Shown here one piece after another: positions 1 through 7,777 of a stretch of DNA of 27,579 nucleotides. The position numbers were made by a program, and so were the translations under genes. Within the stretch, counting starts at the first letter, position 1. Each line of letters opens with the position of its first letter. This stretch comes from JANMEX01 sp043744175 (lineage in GTDB: Bacteria; Pseudomonadota; Alphaproteobacteria; Rhizobiales; Rhizobiaceae). The notes beneath the pieces are model-generated. The model saw nothing but the letters and a program-made list of their open reading frames with translations, did no database searches and was not told the DNA's origin. The DNA lies in assembly GCA_043744175.1 (NCBI GenBank), contig JAYTVD010000060.1, positions 1 to 27,579 on the forward strand, read 5' to 3'.

Positions 1-95
1 CCCGCAGTTGGAACATGCAATGGCGCGGCAAAGAGGGATTGTCCGGAGACAAAAGCAAGGGCCAATCCAAGGAATATGGTGCGGTTCGTTTTCAT
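1..95 (-). CDS. Start of a secreted protein, cut by window edge
   Basis: Only the first 31 codons are inside the window. From the ATG at 93-95 the frame reads MKTNRTIFLGLALAFVSGQS, then LFAAPLHVPTAG. This is a textbook Sec signal peptide: a basic N-terminus, a hydrophobic stretch, and an AxA-like cleavage region ending near LFAA. No strong Shine-Dalgarno sequence is visible upstream, so the start is tentative. The gene is co-oriented with the GTA cluster and lies about 50 bp after the holin-like gene. It could be the last gene of the phage-like block, for example an exported cell-wall enzyme, or an unrelated gene. Nothing in the visible part identifies the mature protein. Confidence 0.55.
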   Translation of the reverse strand, partial: MKTNRTIFLGLALAFVSGQSLFAAPLHVPTA

Positions 96-146
96 GAGAG
101 CAGCAATAATGCATTTTCCCTGAACGGCACATGAATAATTGCTTGG

Positions 147-353
147 TCAGGCGATTTTTTTGGATGCGGATAACCGGCCGACGATTGCCACCAACCCCAT
201 CAGCGCTGTGATGGCCTGCATGATGGTGTCAACTAGCGCAGCGTTATCAACAAGGCCGGTCGGCAGGCCAAACAGGCCACCTAGTGACATTATGATTGTG
301 ATGATTGAGGCAAGGATTGTTTTGGACAGGTACCAAGGTTTTACAGAGTTCAT
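147..353 (-). CDS. Small two-helix holin-like membrane protein
   Basis: This is a 68-residue protein starting MNSVKPWYLSKTILASIITI. Two hydrophobic segments (about residues 11-32 and 48-63) are separated by a short acidic loop, and the tail is basic (RLSASKKIA). This layout matches small phage proteins annotated as holins or holin-like. A longer frame opens upstream at 425, but the ATG at 351-353 is preceded by AAAGGA at good spacing and follows the gp15 stop by about 19 nt, so I chose it. Its position directly after gp15 suggests a lysis or release role. In R. capsulatus the GTA lysis genes are encoded away from the structural cluster, so linkage here is notable. The holin role is inferred; a tail-associated membrane protein is the alternative. 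Confidence 0.7.
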   Translation of the reverse strand: MNSVKPWYLSKTILASIITIIMSLGGLFGLPTGLVDNAALVDTIMQAITALMGLVAIVGRLSASKKIA

Positions 354-372
354 GTCATAGTCCTTTCGTTGG

Positions 373-3300
373 TTATATGATGGTGACGGTTCGCTGTGCA
401 GGCAGCCCCGGAAGACCGCTGGCACTGATTTGGCTGACTTCGAGGATGAAGTTTGAGGTGCCTAAATCGGCAGTTCGTAGCGCCAGCGGATAAGTCCAAG
501 ACGGTGTGCTGACAGCCACTTCCCGCAGTTGCGCGCCAAGAGTTGTTAAGACATGCAGCCGATAACTCTCCGCCCCTTCCGGTAGCGGAATGTCGGGATT
601 GTCCCACCCGTCGCCATCGCGGTAGCCGCAGCGCAGCCATGAGCATGTAATGTCGCCGGATTGGCTCTGTATGGCGGTGAGATGCACCGGCGCGTAAGAG
701 GTAAGTGCCCGTTTGGCTGGCGGCACGGTATCGCTGGCGAAATAGCGGTCCGTCAAATCTTTCCCCGACGGGCCAATTTTCCAGTTTTGCGTCATTTCGG
801 TCTCGGTGACGGTCAGGCCGCAGTTCTTAACCGCACTATCGAGCAAAATGAACTCACCGCCGATTGCGCTGCCTGCCAGCATCGCGTCGCTTGTTCCCAG
901 TTGCCCGCGCAGGAGTTTTGAAAGTGTCCATTGCCCTGCCGAGATTTCCACAGCTTGCGCATATTGAACAATTTCCCACGCACCGCTCAGGCTTTTAACC
1001 GCCGCGACATTGCCGCCGCCCAGCACCAACAAATCCGCGCTGCTATGCATCGCCCCTTCGGCAAGCTGGATGGATATCGAACTTTGCTGGTTCCATCGGC
1101 CCGATGAACCGGCGGGCAACGCCGAAGTTAGAGTGCCATAAATCGCCTTTTCCGGCAGCGTTACGCGCTGGGTAAATCCACTGTTATCGGGCGATTCCAG
1201 CGCCACCACGGGTGCCCACGGCCTCGACCACGCAGCCAGCCGCAAGCCGGATGTTTCGCTGGCGCTAGCGGGTAAAAATGGCAGGTCCATAAACATATGC
1301 CAAGGTTGGCCGGATACGCTGGCAACAGGTGCGGTGCCGGGAGTGATCGTCGAACGCGAGGCAGGCGGGCGACCGGAAACGGCCATCTCAGCTTCGATTT
1401 CACGATGCCCCGCATCGGTAATCTTACTGATCCGGTAAATCTCAGGCGTGCTCGCATCCAGCTTCACTAAGTCTCCCGGTGTCAGTGCCGCATCTCGCCA
1501 TGAGGTGCGAAAACTCATCGTGGAGCGCATTACCAATCGCTGACGGTGAACCATGCGCAACTGGGTTTCTGCGGCTCCGGGGTCGATCACAAGTGGCAGA
1601 TCCAAGCCGTCTATCGCTGGTTTGCCAATCGTGGCCCTAGAGGACACCGACGCCGTTTGGTGATCGCGCAATCCATCGCGGAAATGCAGCGTCATTTCTT
1701 GCGCTACTAGATTTGGCTCTTCGAGTTTGAGCGTGGGCAGCGCATCATTTTCACCCAAGGCAATATCCGCCACGATAGTTGCGCCAATCGTGGCGCGGTC
1801 GCAGGAGGTGAGCACCAATTGGCCATTTTGCTCACTGGCATCAACGCGGTAGAGCCCGAGCAATGACTGCAAGGCCTCGCGAGCATTCGTCTGGTCACTT
1901 AAGGCATAGCCAGTGACGAACCCGTCAATCTGGGAGCAATCAAAGTCCGTGAAACCATGTTCAGTGAGCAGCGATGATACCAATTTCGAAAGTGGCAGGC
2001 CTGAGAGGCGACCATTTAGCCAATGTCCTGTCAGCCAATTATTTCCGTCCGCCCACACACTTTGCGTGAGCGGGAACGCTGGAAATGGCCGTGCGTCCCA
2101 TGCCCATAAATAGGTGTTGCCCACGTCCACCATGGCGCCGGAATAGACATTGGACGCCGGATTATCCGCACTTGCCCAATGCTGTAAATGCGCCTCAAGA
2201 AAACGGTTCTGCATGAGATCATCGCGTCCGCCATCGGAGAAATAGGGCGAAGCGGAGGCTGAGGACTTTGGATCGGGAAACACATTCGGCTGGTTCGCTG
2301 CCTTGTCAATTGCGGGGCAACCCAGCTCTGTGAACCAGATGGGTTTGCCCTTGACGACCCACGTCGTTGGCACGCCCTGCTCCACGCCCGCGATGCGGTT
2401 ATAGTGCAGGTTTTCCCACCAGCCTTGAATATCCTTGAAGCGATAGACCCAATGCTTGCCTGCCAAGCCGTCAGAAATGGCTGTGCGCGTAACAGTATTT
2501 CGCGCGGCAGCATTCGCATAATACCAGTCGAAACCCTCGCCTTTTGTGATGGCAGATTGCAGCGCTGCGGGATCAGACGGACATGTCGCGCCGTCGGGGT
2601 TTGAGCCATCCCAATGACTGTCACGCCAGTCAGATAGCGGCATGTAGTTATCAATGCCGATGGAATTAATCGCAGGGTGCGCCCATAGGGCATCGAGATT
2701 GAAATAGAGATTGGTCGGCGCTGCCTGCGGAGCATAGGCGCCATACTCGCTCCAATCGGCGGCATAAGTCAGTTTGGTGGTCGGCCCAAGCATCGTGCGG
2801 ACATCAGCGGCGAGCGAGCACAGCCCATCGACGAACGGGAAACTATGGCTCAACCCACGCACGCGCGTCAGGCCTTTCAACTCCGAGCCGATGAGAAATC
2901 CATCCACGCCGCCTGCCAAGGCCGCGAGCTTGGCATAATGTAATATCATGCGGCGGTAGCCGAAATCATTGCCGCCGGAAAAGGTGACATTCGTTCCGGA
3001 GTTGCCAAACATCGCGGGCTGAGCGCCGCCCAATAACGCGGTCATTTGGCTTGCGGCAGCGGCGCTTGCATCCACTGTTCCGGCTTGCGCGGGAGCGGGC
3101 ATACAGCTGATATCACCGCGCCATGGGTAAGCCGGCTGCGAGGTTCCGCCATAGGGCGAGGCCAATGCATTGCCTGCCGGAATGTCCATCAGGATGAATG
3201 GATAGAGCGTGACTTGCAGGCCGCGCGCTTTAATATTTTGAATGGCGGCAACCACAGATGCATCATCAGGCGTGCCGCCGAAGGCGCGGGAGTCATTATC

Positions 3301-4236
3301 AAGCGAGACCAGTCGCGCCGTGCTTCGGGTTAGGCCCGCCACCTGCCAATGGTCGTCAATGCCAGCGCTGAGTGACGCGACACCCGGCATGATCGTGCAG
3401 TTTGCAGCCCGTAAATCATTGCCGAACCAAGCCACCACCAGCGCCACGCGCTCCAAGTTTGGACAAAGTGCCTGAAGCTCATCCAGCGAGGAGTCAAAGT
3501 CCGTGTCGGCATTGAGAATATGTCGGTTGGCAATCGTGCTTTCGCCTTGGCGGATGGTTTGAACCACTGCCGTCGGCGACAGGCCAAACTCTGTAGAACC
3601 GGGGATCAGCGTCACCGCCTTGATGTCTTTTTCGATGCCGCCAAGAGTTCGTATCACTTCAAATTGCACTTGTGGAATGCGATTGCCAAAGTTTTCCAGC
3701 GGGAAACGGTCGAACACCACGTAGGCCGTACCGCGATAGGCGGGCGTGTTGCCCGTGCCTTGCTTGGCCTCGATCAGCGGGTCGGGCAATTGGTCAGAAG
3801 TGCCTTTATAAATGCGAATATCAAACTCGCTGCGGTCCAGCTCTTTGCCATCGGCCCAGATGCGTCTGACATGGGCAATCTCACCTTCGCAAACCGCAAC
3901 CGCAAAATTGGCGAAATAGTTGTAGGTCGTCACCTTCGGCCCGCCCTTGGCACCGCTGCGCTCGGTCTTGCTAGCCTCCTCAAAACGCGTGGCCCAGATC
4001 AGCGTGCCACCAAGGCGCGCTGTGCCATAAGCCCGCGCCAGATTGGCACCATCCTCGCCCGTCAGGGGCTGCATGGCGGAGAGGCGTGCGCCCTGGATAT
4101 GCTGCGAGCCATTGATGAGGGCGCGGTCTAAAACGTAGCCCGCCAATGCGCCAGCTGCCGTGCCCACCATCGCGCCCACAGCGCCAAACAGGCCGCCAAG
4201 ATAGGCCCCGGCAGCCTGCAAAACCAAAGTTGCCAT
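373..4236 (-). CDS. GTA host-specificity / baseplate protein (gp15, Rcc01698-like)
   Basis: This 1287-residue protein matches the usual length (about 1300) and terminal position of GTA gp15, the large tail-tip protein thought to contact and penetrate the recipient envelope. The N-terminus has a glycine/alanine-rich hydrophobic stretch (about residues 8-36). The middle carries the GTA TIM-barrel region: LYPFILMDIPAG near residue 350, FLIGSELKG with Glu452, GIDNYMPLSDW near 530, and WFTELGCPAID with Glu637. The two glutamates sit where a glycoside-hydrolase acid/base and nucleophile could lie, but catalysis is not shown. The C-terminal half fits the phage tail_3 and Rcc01698-like C-terminal domains. 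A GGAGAG Shine-Dalgarno precedes the ATG, and the gp14 stop lies 3 nt upstream. No frame damage is seen over 3.9 kb, which argues for selection. Confidence 0.93.
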   Translation of the reverse strand: MATLVLQAAGAYLGGLFGAVGAMVGTAAGALAGYVLDRALINGSQHIQGARLSAMQPLTGEDGANLARAYGTARLGGTLIWATRFEEASKTERSGAKGGPKVTTYNYFANFAVAVCEGEIAHVRRIWADGKELDRSEFDIRIYKGTSDQLPDPLIEAKQGTGNTPAYRGTAYVVFDRFPLENFGNRIPQVQFEVIRTLGGIEKDIKAVTLIPGSTEFGLSPTAVVQTIRQGESTIANRHILNADTDFDSSLDELQALCPNLERVALVVAWFGNDLRAANCTIMPGVASLSAGIDDHWQVAGLTRSTARLVSLDNDSRAFGGTPDDASVVAAIQNIKARGLQVTLYPFILMDIPAGNALASPYGGTSQPAYPWRGDISCMPAPAQAGTVDASAAAASQMTALLGGAQPAMFGNSGTNVTFSGGNDFGYRRMILHYAKLAALAGGVDGFLIGSELKGLTRVRGLSHSFPFVDGLCSLAADVRTMLGPTTKLTYAADWSEYGAYAPQAAPTNLYFNLDALWAHPAINSIGIDNYMPLSDWRDSHWDGSNPDGATCPSDPAALQSAITKGEGFDWYYANAAARNTVTRTAISDGLAGKHWVYRFKDIQGWWENLHYNRIAGVEQGVPTTWVVKGKPIWFTELGCPAIDKAANQPNVFPDPKSSASASPYFSDGGRDDLMQNRFLEAHLQHWASADNPASNVYSGAMVDVGNTYLWAWDARPFPAFPLTQSVWADGNNWLTGHWLNGRLSGLPLSKLVSSLLTEHGFTDFDCSQIDGFVTGYALSDQTNAREALQSLLGLYRVDASEQNGQLVLTSCDRATIGATIVADIALGENDALPTLKLEEPNLVAQEMTLHFRDGLRDHQTASVSSRATIGKPAIDGLDLPLVIDPGAAETQLRMVHRQRLVMRSTMSFRTSWRDAALTPGDLVKLDASTPEIYRISKITDAGHREIEAEMAVSGRPPASRSTITPGTAPVASVSGQPWHMFMDLPFLPASASETSGLRLAAWSRPWAPVVALESPDNSGFTQRVTLPEKAIYGTLTSALPAGSSGRWNQQSSISIQLAEGAMHSSADLLVLGGGNVAAVKSLSGAWEIVQYAQAVEISAGQWTLSKLLRGQLGTSDAMLAGSAIGGEFILLDSAVKNCGLTVTETEMTQNWKIGPSGKDLTDRYFASDTVPPAKRALTSYAPVHLTAIQSQSGDITCSWLRCGYRDGDGWDNPDIPLPEGAESYRLHVLTTLGAQLREVAVSTPSWTYPLALRTADLGTSNFILEVSQISASGLPGLPAQRTVTII

Positions 4237-4239
4237 GTG

Positions 4240-4674
4240 TTACTCTCCGGTGATTATTTCAGGGAAATTGAAGATGCCAGCGATGCGGTTTTGCCAGCTT
4301 GGGACGAGCGGCGAGGCGATGACCGCGTGCCGCTCATAGGCGTGAATGAAGCGCTGACTGCCGACATAGATGCCAAGATGTTTGGCAGGCATTTCCGGCT
4401 TCCAGCGGAAGACGAGAAGCGTACCAGCGGGCATTTCAGTGGCGGGAATGAAGTGTATTTTTGCAGCGTTGAGCAATGAGTCCACGCCGCCGCATTCGGC
4501 CCAATCTCGGCTGTAGGGTTCGGCTTGTTCCGGCTCGTGGCCATAGATTTCGCGCCAGATGCCGCGCACCAAACCGAGGCAGTCGCAGCCGACGCCTTTG
4601 CGTGAAGCCTGGTGGCGATAGGGCGTGCCAAGCCAGCTTTCAGCGATTTTGACCACCCGCATTTGCACACTCAT
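4240..4674 (-). CDS. NlpC/P60 cell-wall peptidase (GTA gp14)
   Basis: This is a 144-residue NlpC/P60-family cysteine peptidase of the phage cell-wall peptidase type (TIGR02219-like). The catalytic Cys is most likely Cys32 in VGCDCLGLVRG, the His is His99 in AKHLGIYVG, and the third polar residue is His111 in RFIHAYE. In the RcGTA tail tip the homologue is a baseplate component expected to cut recipient peptidoglycan locally during DNA delivery. The start overlaps the gp13 stop as ATGA (4671-4674), so translation is coupled. The full domain is present and no catalytic residue is missing. Confidence 0.93.
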   Translation of the reverse strand: MSVQMRVVKIAESWLGTPYRHQASRKGVGCDCLGLVRGIWREIYGHEPEQAEPYSRDWAECGGVDSLLNAAKIHFIPATEMPAGTLLVFRWKPEMPAKHLGIYVGSQRFIHAYERHAVIASPLVPSWQNRIAGIFNFPEIITGE

Positions 4675-5561
4675 GGCACTAACGCCGCACCGTCGAAAAT
4701 GCCGGTTCCATCCACATAGGTGTACACCGCATCATTGCCCGGCAAATGGGGAAAACCTTGGAAATTCAGATGATTGCTGAACTTTGCCTTGCAGGTACCA
4801 AATGCTTTATCGCATCCGGCTTTGATGGAAAAACTATCGCCGATGGCGATGGTTTCAGACAGCGAAAGCCAAACTGATAAATGGTCTGCCGCACCGGATT
4901 TTTCGTGGATGGCGATTTGGGACGTTTGCCCTGCGTTCAACCCCGTTTGCCATGTCAGCTCGCCATGCTCGAACCAACGGGCGGCGAAACTTGCCAGTCC
5001 ACTCACGGTGAAATCGCTCGTGCCAACAACGCTGGTAACAGTACCAGCGCCTGAATAAGCCCCGCCGCTAATCAGTTTCTTGCAGCGGCTATCGCCAAGC
5101 TGCGCATCGCAATTTCGCCGCACCAAACGTCCGCGCCTTTGGTCCAGCGCTTCGGTCAGGCTTTGCAGCTCGGCACGGAAGCTGTTGCCGGTGATTTCGA
5201 TGCGCCCGATGCGCGATTTACGGATCAGCGCGAAGCTGGCGGGGTTGGTCCAATCGACCAAAAAAGTCTGCACTTCTGCGTGGTCGAACAGGCCCTTCTT
5301 GAGGTCCGCCTCGCTGATTTTATCAGAGCGCAATGCGCCTTCCACATCCATCGTGGAGATGGATAATCCCAGCTCGCTTTCGGCAGCGGTGGCAGTGAGG
5401 CCCGTTTGCGGGTCGTGCACAATCGTGTTGATTGTCAGCGGCATATCATGGTCGGTAAAGCCAAACGCCGCGCCGTCTTTGCGCGTGATTGTCCAGCAAA
5501 ATGCCAGCGTCGTGATCGTTTGGCCAACATGGTCTTTAAGCGTTTGCGGCAGGTCTATCAT
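4671..5561 (-). CDS. Baseplate hub protein, DUF2163 (GTA gp13)
   Basis: This 296-residue protein has the DUF2163 / TIGR02218 pattern: FCWTITRKDGAAFGFTDHD near residue 21, a central stretch GRLVRRNCDAQLGDSRCKK near 143 with a cysteine pair typical of the family, and a C-terminal cysteine pair in CDKAFGTCKAKF followed by NHLNFQGFPHLPG. The homologue in R. capsulatus GTA (Rcc01696) is the hub between the distal tail ring and gp15. The C-terminal FxNxxNFxGFPHxPG signature is well kept. Both ends overlap neighbours by ATGA, so it is expressed in step with gp12 and gp14. Confidence in the family is high; the hub role comes from RcGTA structural work. Confidence 0.92.
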   Translation of the reverse strand: MIDLPQTLKDHVGQTITTLAFCWTITRKDGAAFGFTDHDMPLTINTIVHDPQTGLTATAAESELGLSISTMDVEGALRSDKISEADLKKGLFDHAEVQTFLVDWTNPASFALIRKSRIGRIEITGNSFRAELQSLTEALDQRRGRLVRRNCDAQLGDSRCKKLISGGAYSGAGTVTSVVGTSDFTVSGLASFAARWFEHGELTWQTGLNAGQTSQIAIHEKSGAADHLSVWLSLSETIAIGDSFSIKAGCDKAFGTCKAKFSNHLNFQGFPHLPGNDAVYTYVDGTGIFDGAALVP

Positions 5562-6199
5562 GTCAGAACCTCGATGAGCGGAATTGAGGGAACTTCGCCT
5601 GCGTCAAACGCGGTGAGGTTGGCGCTGATGCGATCTGAGGCGAAGCGCACTTCGACGTGGAAGAGAAATCCAGCGGTGACGCTGGCGCCCATGGCTGGTT
5701 TCTTGGACGGGATGAACACCACCTCGCCGGTCAAAGCGTCCACATTGAAATCCGTTGCCAATGCCTCCGCACCCGCTACGGCCACGCGCACTGTCGCGGC
5801 AATCGGGCGCTTGATGGGGCGCTCATAAGCCTCCGAGCCGGAGCCATATCGCTTTACCAGAGGGAAGCGCAGTTTCGTGCCATCGCCTGTGCCAATCACC
5901 TCGTCCAACGGCGTTGGGCTGAGCGCATCATGGCGCGAGGAATTGTCGAGCGCATCGCGGAAGCGGAACGAGGTGAGCGGCCCGCGCCGCGCTTCGAAAA
6001 AGTCCATCACCACGCGCAAATCCTGGATAGAGCGCACGCCGCTGCCTGCGTCATAAGTGCGGCGCGAGTGCATCAGTCGCGCGTTGCGCTGCTCGCGGCC
6101 TGACGCCAGCGCGACCACCTCCACCTTGCGCTCACGGGCCATGGTGGACCCGAACGCGACGCGCAGCGGGAAGATTACATCATGAAATTCCGAGATCAT
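5558..6199 (-). CDS. Distal tail protein, DUF2460 (GTA gp12)
   Basis: This 213-residue protein fits DUF2460 / TIGR02217. It opens FHDVIFPLRVAFGSTMARER, has RRTYDAGSGVRSIQDLRVVMDFFEARRGPLTSFRFRD at about residues 46-82, and ends with a receptor-like beta segment, FHVEVRFASDRISANL. The family forms the distal tail ring that joins the tail tube to the baseplate in RcGTA (Rcc01695). The start is firm: AGGAG lies 6 nt before the ATG, and the gp11 stop TAG is part of that Shine-Dalgarno. The 3' end overlaps gp13 as ATGA. Length is normal for the family. Confidence 0.93.
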   Translation of the reverse strand: MISEFHDVIFPLRVAFGSTMARERKVEVVALASGREQRNARLMHSRRTYDAGSGVRSIQDLRVVMDFFEARRGPLTSFRFRDALDNSSRHDALSPTPLDEVIGTGDGTKLRFPLVKRYGSGSEAYERPIKRPIAATVRVAVAGAEALATDFNVDALTGEVVFIPSKKPAMGASVTAGFLFHVEVRFASDRISANLTAFDAGEVPSIPLIEVLT

Positions 6200-6208
6200 A
6201 CTGAGCTC

Positions 6209-6787
6209 CTAAAGGTAACGATTGCCCCTGCCCGCAGCTCCTGCGACCATGGCGGAAATCTGGCTTTGCGATTTCAAAAACGAAGCCGCATCGGGCGTTG
6301 AAATATTGATGACGACGGGCGTCTGTTTGCCCCCGCCGGAAATGCCGACGCCGAGCCTGCCATCGCTGCCGCGCTGCAAGGGCATGATCGCTTCCGATCC
6401 CGCCTCGCCCATCAGCCCTATGGCGCCGCCGTTGGGAAAGTAGGTTGGCGAGGAGACAACACCGCCTGATGCAAACGCCTGCACGCCGCCGGTGATGCCG
6501 CCTTTGGCAAACGGTAATGCGCCGCCGAGCAGGCCGGAAAACAGGCCTGAGAACAGGCCTTGCAGCGGCTTTAGCCCTGCATCCAGCGCCATGCCCGCTA
6601 AGCTCAGCGCGACGCCTTTCAGCACATCTTCCAGCCCCTTGCCGCTGACCGCCGCGCCTTTCAGGGCGGATGTCAGGATGGAGCCAAATTGCTTGGATCT
6701 GTCTTCAAGACCTTTTAGCGCAGCGTCCAATTCCTGTGTATCGGCACGAAACGTGACGTTGACAGGTTCATTTACTGCAGCTGGCAT
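6209..6787 (-). CDS. Tail tape measure protein (GTA gp11)
   Basis: This is a 192-residue short tape-measure protein of the GTA type. The N-terminus (VNVTFRADTQELDAALKGLE) is followed by a helical region with glycine/alanine-rich hydrophobic stretches (residues about 58-96: GVALSLAGMALDAGLKPLQG and a GLFSGLLGG motif). Then comes the signature GGIxGGVxAFASGGVVxxPTYFPxGGAxGLMGEAGxEAIMPLxR, which is typical of tape-measure C-termini. It sets tail length and may form the channel through the recipient membrane. The ATG has a strong GGAGG at short spacing and overlaps gp10.1 by 16 nt. The length is close to, or slightly under, the R. capsulatus homologue, consistent with a short GTA tail. Confidence 0.92.
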   Translation of the reverse strand: MPAAVNEPVNVTFRADTQELDAALKGLEDRSKQFGSILTSALKGAAVSGKGLEDVLKGVALSLAGMALDAGLKPLQGLFSGLFSGLLGGALPFAKGGITGGVQAFASGGVVSSPTYFPNGGAIGLMGEAGSEAIMPLQRGSDGRLGVGISGGGKQTPVVINISTPDAASFLKSQSQISAMVAGAAGRGNRYL

Positions 6788-6954
6788 ATTGCCTCCATTT
6801 CATCTGGAAATCGTCCCAGCAACTCATCAAATTCGGTGCGCGAGAGCGGGCCTTGGCCGTTTTGAAACGGCTTCATGGCGATGGCCAATTCGCGCGGCGT
6901 GAGGCCCCAAAAATCATGTGATGAAAGCCGCAGCACGGCAAAGCCAAAGCTCAT
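6772..6954 (-). CDS. Tail assembly chaperone (GTA gp10.1, Rcc01693-like)
   Basis: The ATG-initiated form is 60 residues with the Rcc01693-family core: RLSSHDFWGLTPRELAIAM, then a C-terminal FDELLGRFPDE. Such chaperones coat tape-measure protein during tail assembly. The frame stays open upstream of the ATG for 33 more codons, back to a stop at 7054-7056. It encodes family-like residues (FPWDDA just before the Met) but has no ATG, GTG or TTG. Family members as I remember them carry a Trp a few residues before the corresponding Met, so the separate ORF may lack part of the domain. A -1 frameshift from gp10 would supply it (see the slippery site). The alternative is reinitiation at this ATG, coupled to a 20-codon ORF ending in ATGA here. 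Confidence 0.85.
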   Translation of the reverse strand: MSFGFAVLRLSSHDFWGLTPRELAIAMKPFQNGQGPLSRTEFDELLGRFPDEMEAICQLQ

Positions 6955-7013
6955 CGCATCGTCCCAGGGAAAGAGGCGATTTGCGACCGGGGGATTTGCG
7001 AGTGCTGCGGCAT
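6951..7013 (-). other. 20-codon ORF bridging gp10 and gp10.1
   Basis: Directly after the gp10 stop (TAAATG) an ATG opens a 20-codon reading frame in the same frame as gp10. It ends with TGA overlapping the gp10.1 ATG (ATGA). Its sequence (MPQHSQIPRSQ...) looks like no protein. It could relay terminating ribosomes to the gp10.1 start, the simplest alternative to frameshifting, or it may be chance. Confidence 0.3.
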
Positions 7014-7343
7014 TTACGGGTTTGGCGTTGGGTTGCTCTCGCCGAAGGTCGCGCTAAGCAGGCGCACCACGATATCTGCCAGTTGCGTCAGCCCGCCCTC
7101 GGTTTGCATGTTGGCAACATCGCTGGTTTGCACCTCGTGCCCGCCGCCGCGCAGACCTGCGGCGATGACGGCGATCATGTCTTTGGCAGAAAGTTTGCCA
7201 GTGGAAAAGCGCGCGCCAAGTGCCACCAAATCCGCCGCATCAAACGCGCTTTCGAGCTCCGCCAGTGCGCCCAGTGTCAGGCATAATTTCCATTGTTTGC
7301 CGTCAAGTTCGGCTGCGATTTCGCCTCTGCGTTTGTTCACCAT
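7014..7343 (-). CDS. GTA gp10 tail assembly / tube-associated protein
   Basis: This 109-residue protein fits the GTA-gp10 family (DUF3356-like): MVNKRRGEIAAELDGKQWKL, LTLGALAELESAFDAADLVAL, then KDMIAVIAAGLRGGGHEV and a helical end. The pattern 'small beta N-terminus, LxLGALAELE, short helical tail' is that of tail assembly chaperone partners upstream of tape-measure genes. The ATG lies inside the last codons of gp9 (7-nt overlap). The 3' end is unusual: the last codons CCA AAC CCG carry the heptamer A AAC CCG directly before UAA. The same position in lambda-like phages is where gene G shifts into T. A tail-tube role is the competing annotation for this family. Confidence 0.88.
   Translation of the reverse strand: MVNKRRGEIAAELDGKQWKLCLTLGALAELESAFDAADLVALGARFSTGKLSAKDMIAVIAAGLRGGGHEVQTSDVANMQTEGGLTQLADIVVRLLSATFGESNPTPNP
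7017..7023 (-). promoter_or_regulatory. Candidate -1 ribosomal frameshift site (A AAC CCG)
   Basis: On the minus strand the last two sense codons of gp10, AAC CCG, with the preceding A form the heptamer A AAC CCG. This is an exact X XXY YYZ slippery pattern, and UAA follows immediately. A -1 slip moves the ribosome precisely into the gp10.1 frame, which stays open through 21 codons (VNAAALANPPVANRLFPWDDA) into the gp10.1 Met. The fusion would be about 190 residues. Possible stimulatory pairing exists downstream (UCGCA near 7001 with UGCGA near 6958), but I could not fold it. Efficiency is unknown. Confidence 0.5.
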
Positions 7344-7756
7344 AAGATCACCGCAAACGTCAACGCACCGGCGGATTCCAGCGCTATGTCGAAGGTGAGT
7401 TCGCCATCATGGCTGCCGGAATATTCCAGCGCTGTAGTCAGGAACGGGCCAGAGATCATGCCGAAATCCGGCACGATGACCTGCCAAGTTTGGATAGCGC
7501 CTGCGAAAAACCCGGTACGCACTGAGGCATCCGTACTGGCGTCTTTGAATATGCCCGCACCGGACAGGGCGCAACGCTGCACGCCCGCGCCAGACAGCAA
7601 TTCGCGCCAACGCCCTGTGGATTCAGAGTCCGTCACGTCCACCGCCTGCGCGTTCAGCGCGATGCGTTTGGTGCGAAGTCCCGCGACCGTCACGGGGACT
7701 GTGTCGCCCGTAGGGATGAGTTTGAGCAAGAGATCCTTGCCCTTTTGTGTGGCCAT
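7337..7756 (-). CDS. Major tail tube protein (GTA gp9)
   Basis: This 139-residue protein matches the TP901-1/GTA major tail protein family. The start MATQKGKDLLLKL, VAGLRTKRIALNAQAVDVTD near residues 24-43, WRELLSGAGVQRCALSGAGIFKDA, and a final beta region HDGELTFDIALESAGALTFAVI are all family hallmarks. It polymerises into the tail tube through which DNA passes. AGGA with 8-nt spacing supports the ATG at 7756. It sits 21 nt after gp8 and overlaps gp10 by 7 nt. Length is normal. Confidence 0.94.
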   Translation of the reverse strand: MATQKGKDLLLKLIPTGDTVPVTVAGLRTKRIALNAQAVDVTDSESTGRWRELLSGAGVQRCALSGAGIFKDASTDASVRTGFFAGAIQTWQVIVPDFGMISGPFLTTALEYSGSHDGELTFDIALESAGALTFAVILW

Positions 7757-7777
7757 GATGTGGTTCCTAACCTAATG

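Noticed and set aside
2031..2765. Open minus-strand frame of 244 codons inside gp15
   Set aside because: It lies entirely within gp15 in another frame, with low-complexity Arg/Pro/Ser-rich translation; a shadow.
3520..4131. Plus-strand 203-codon frame opposite gp15
   Set aside because: Antisense shadow without Shine-Dalgarno or recognisable family features.
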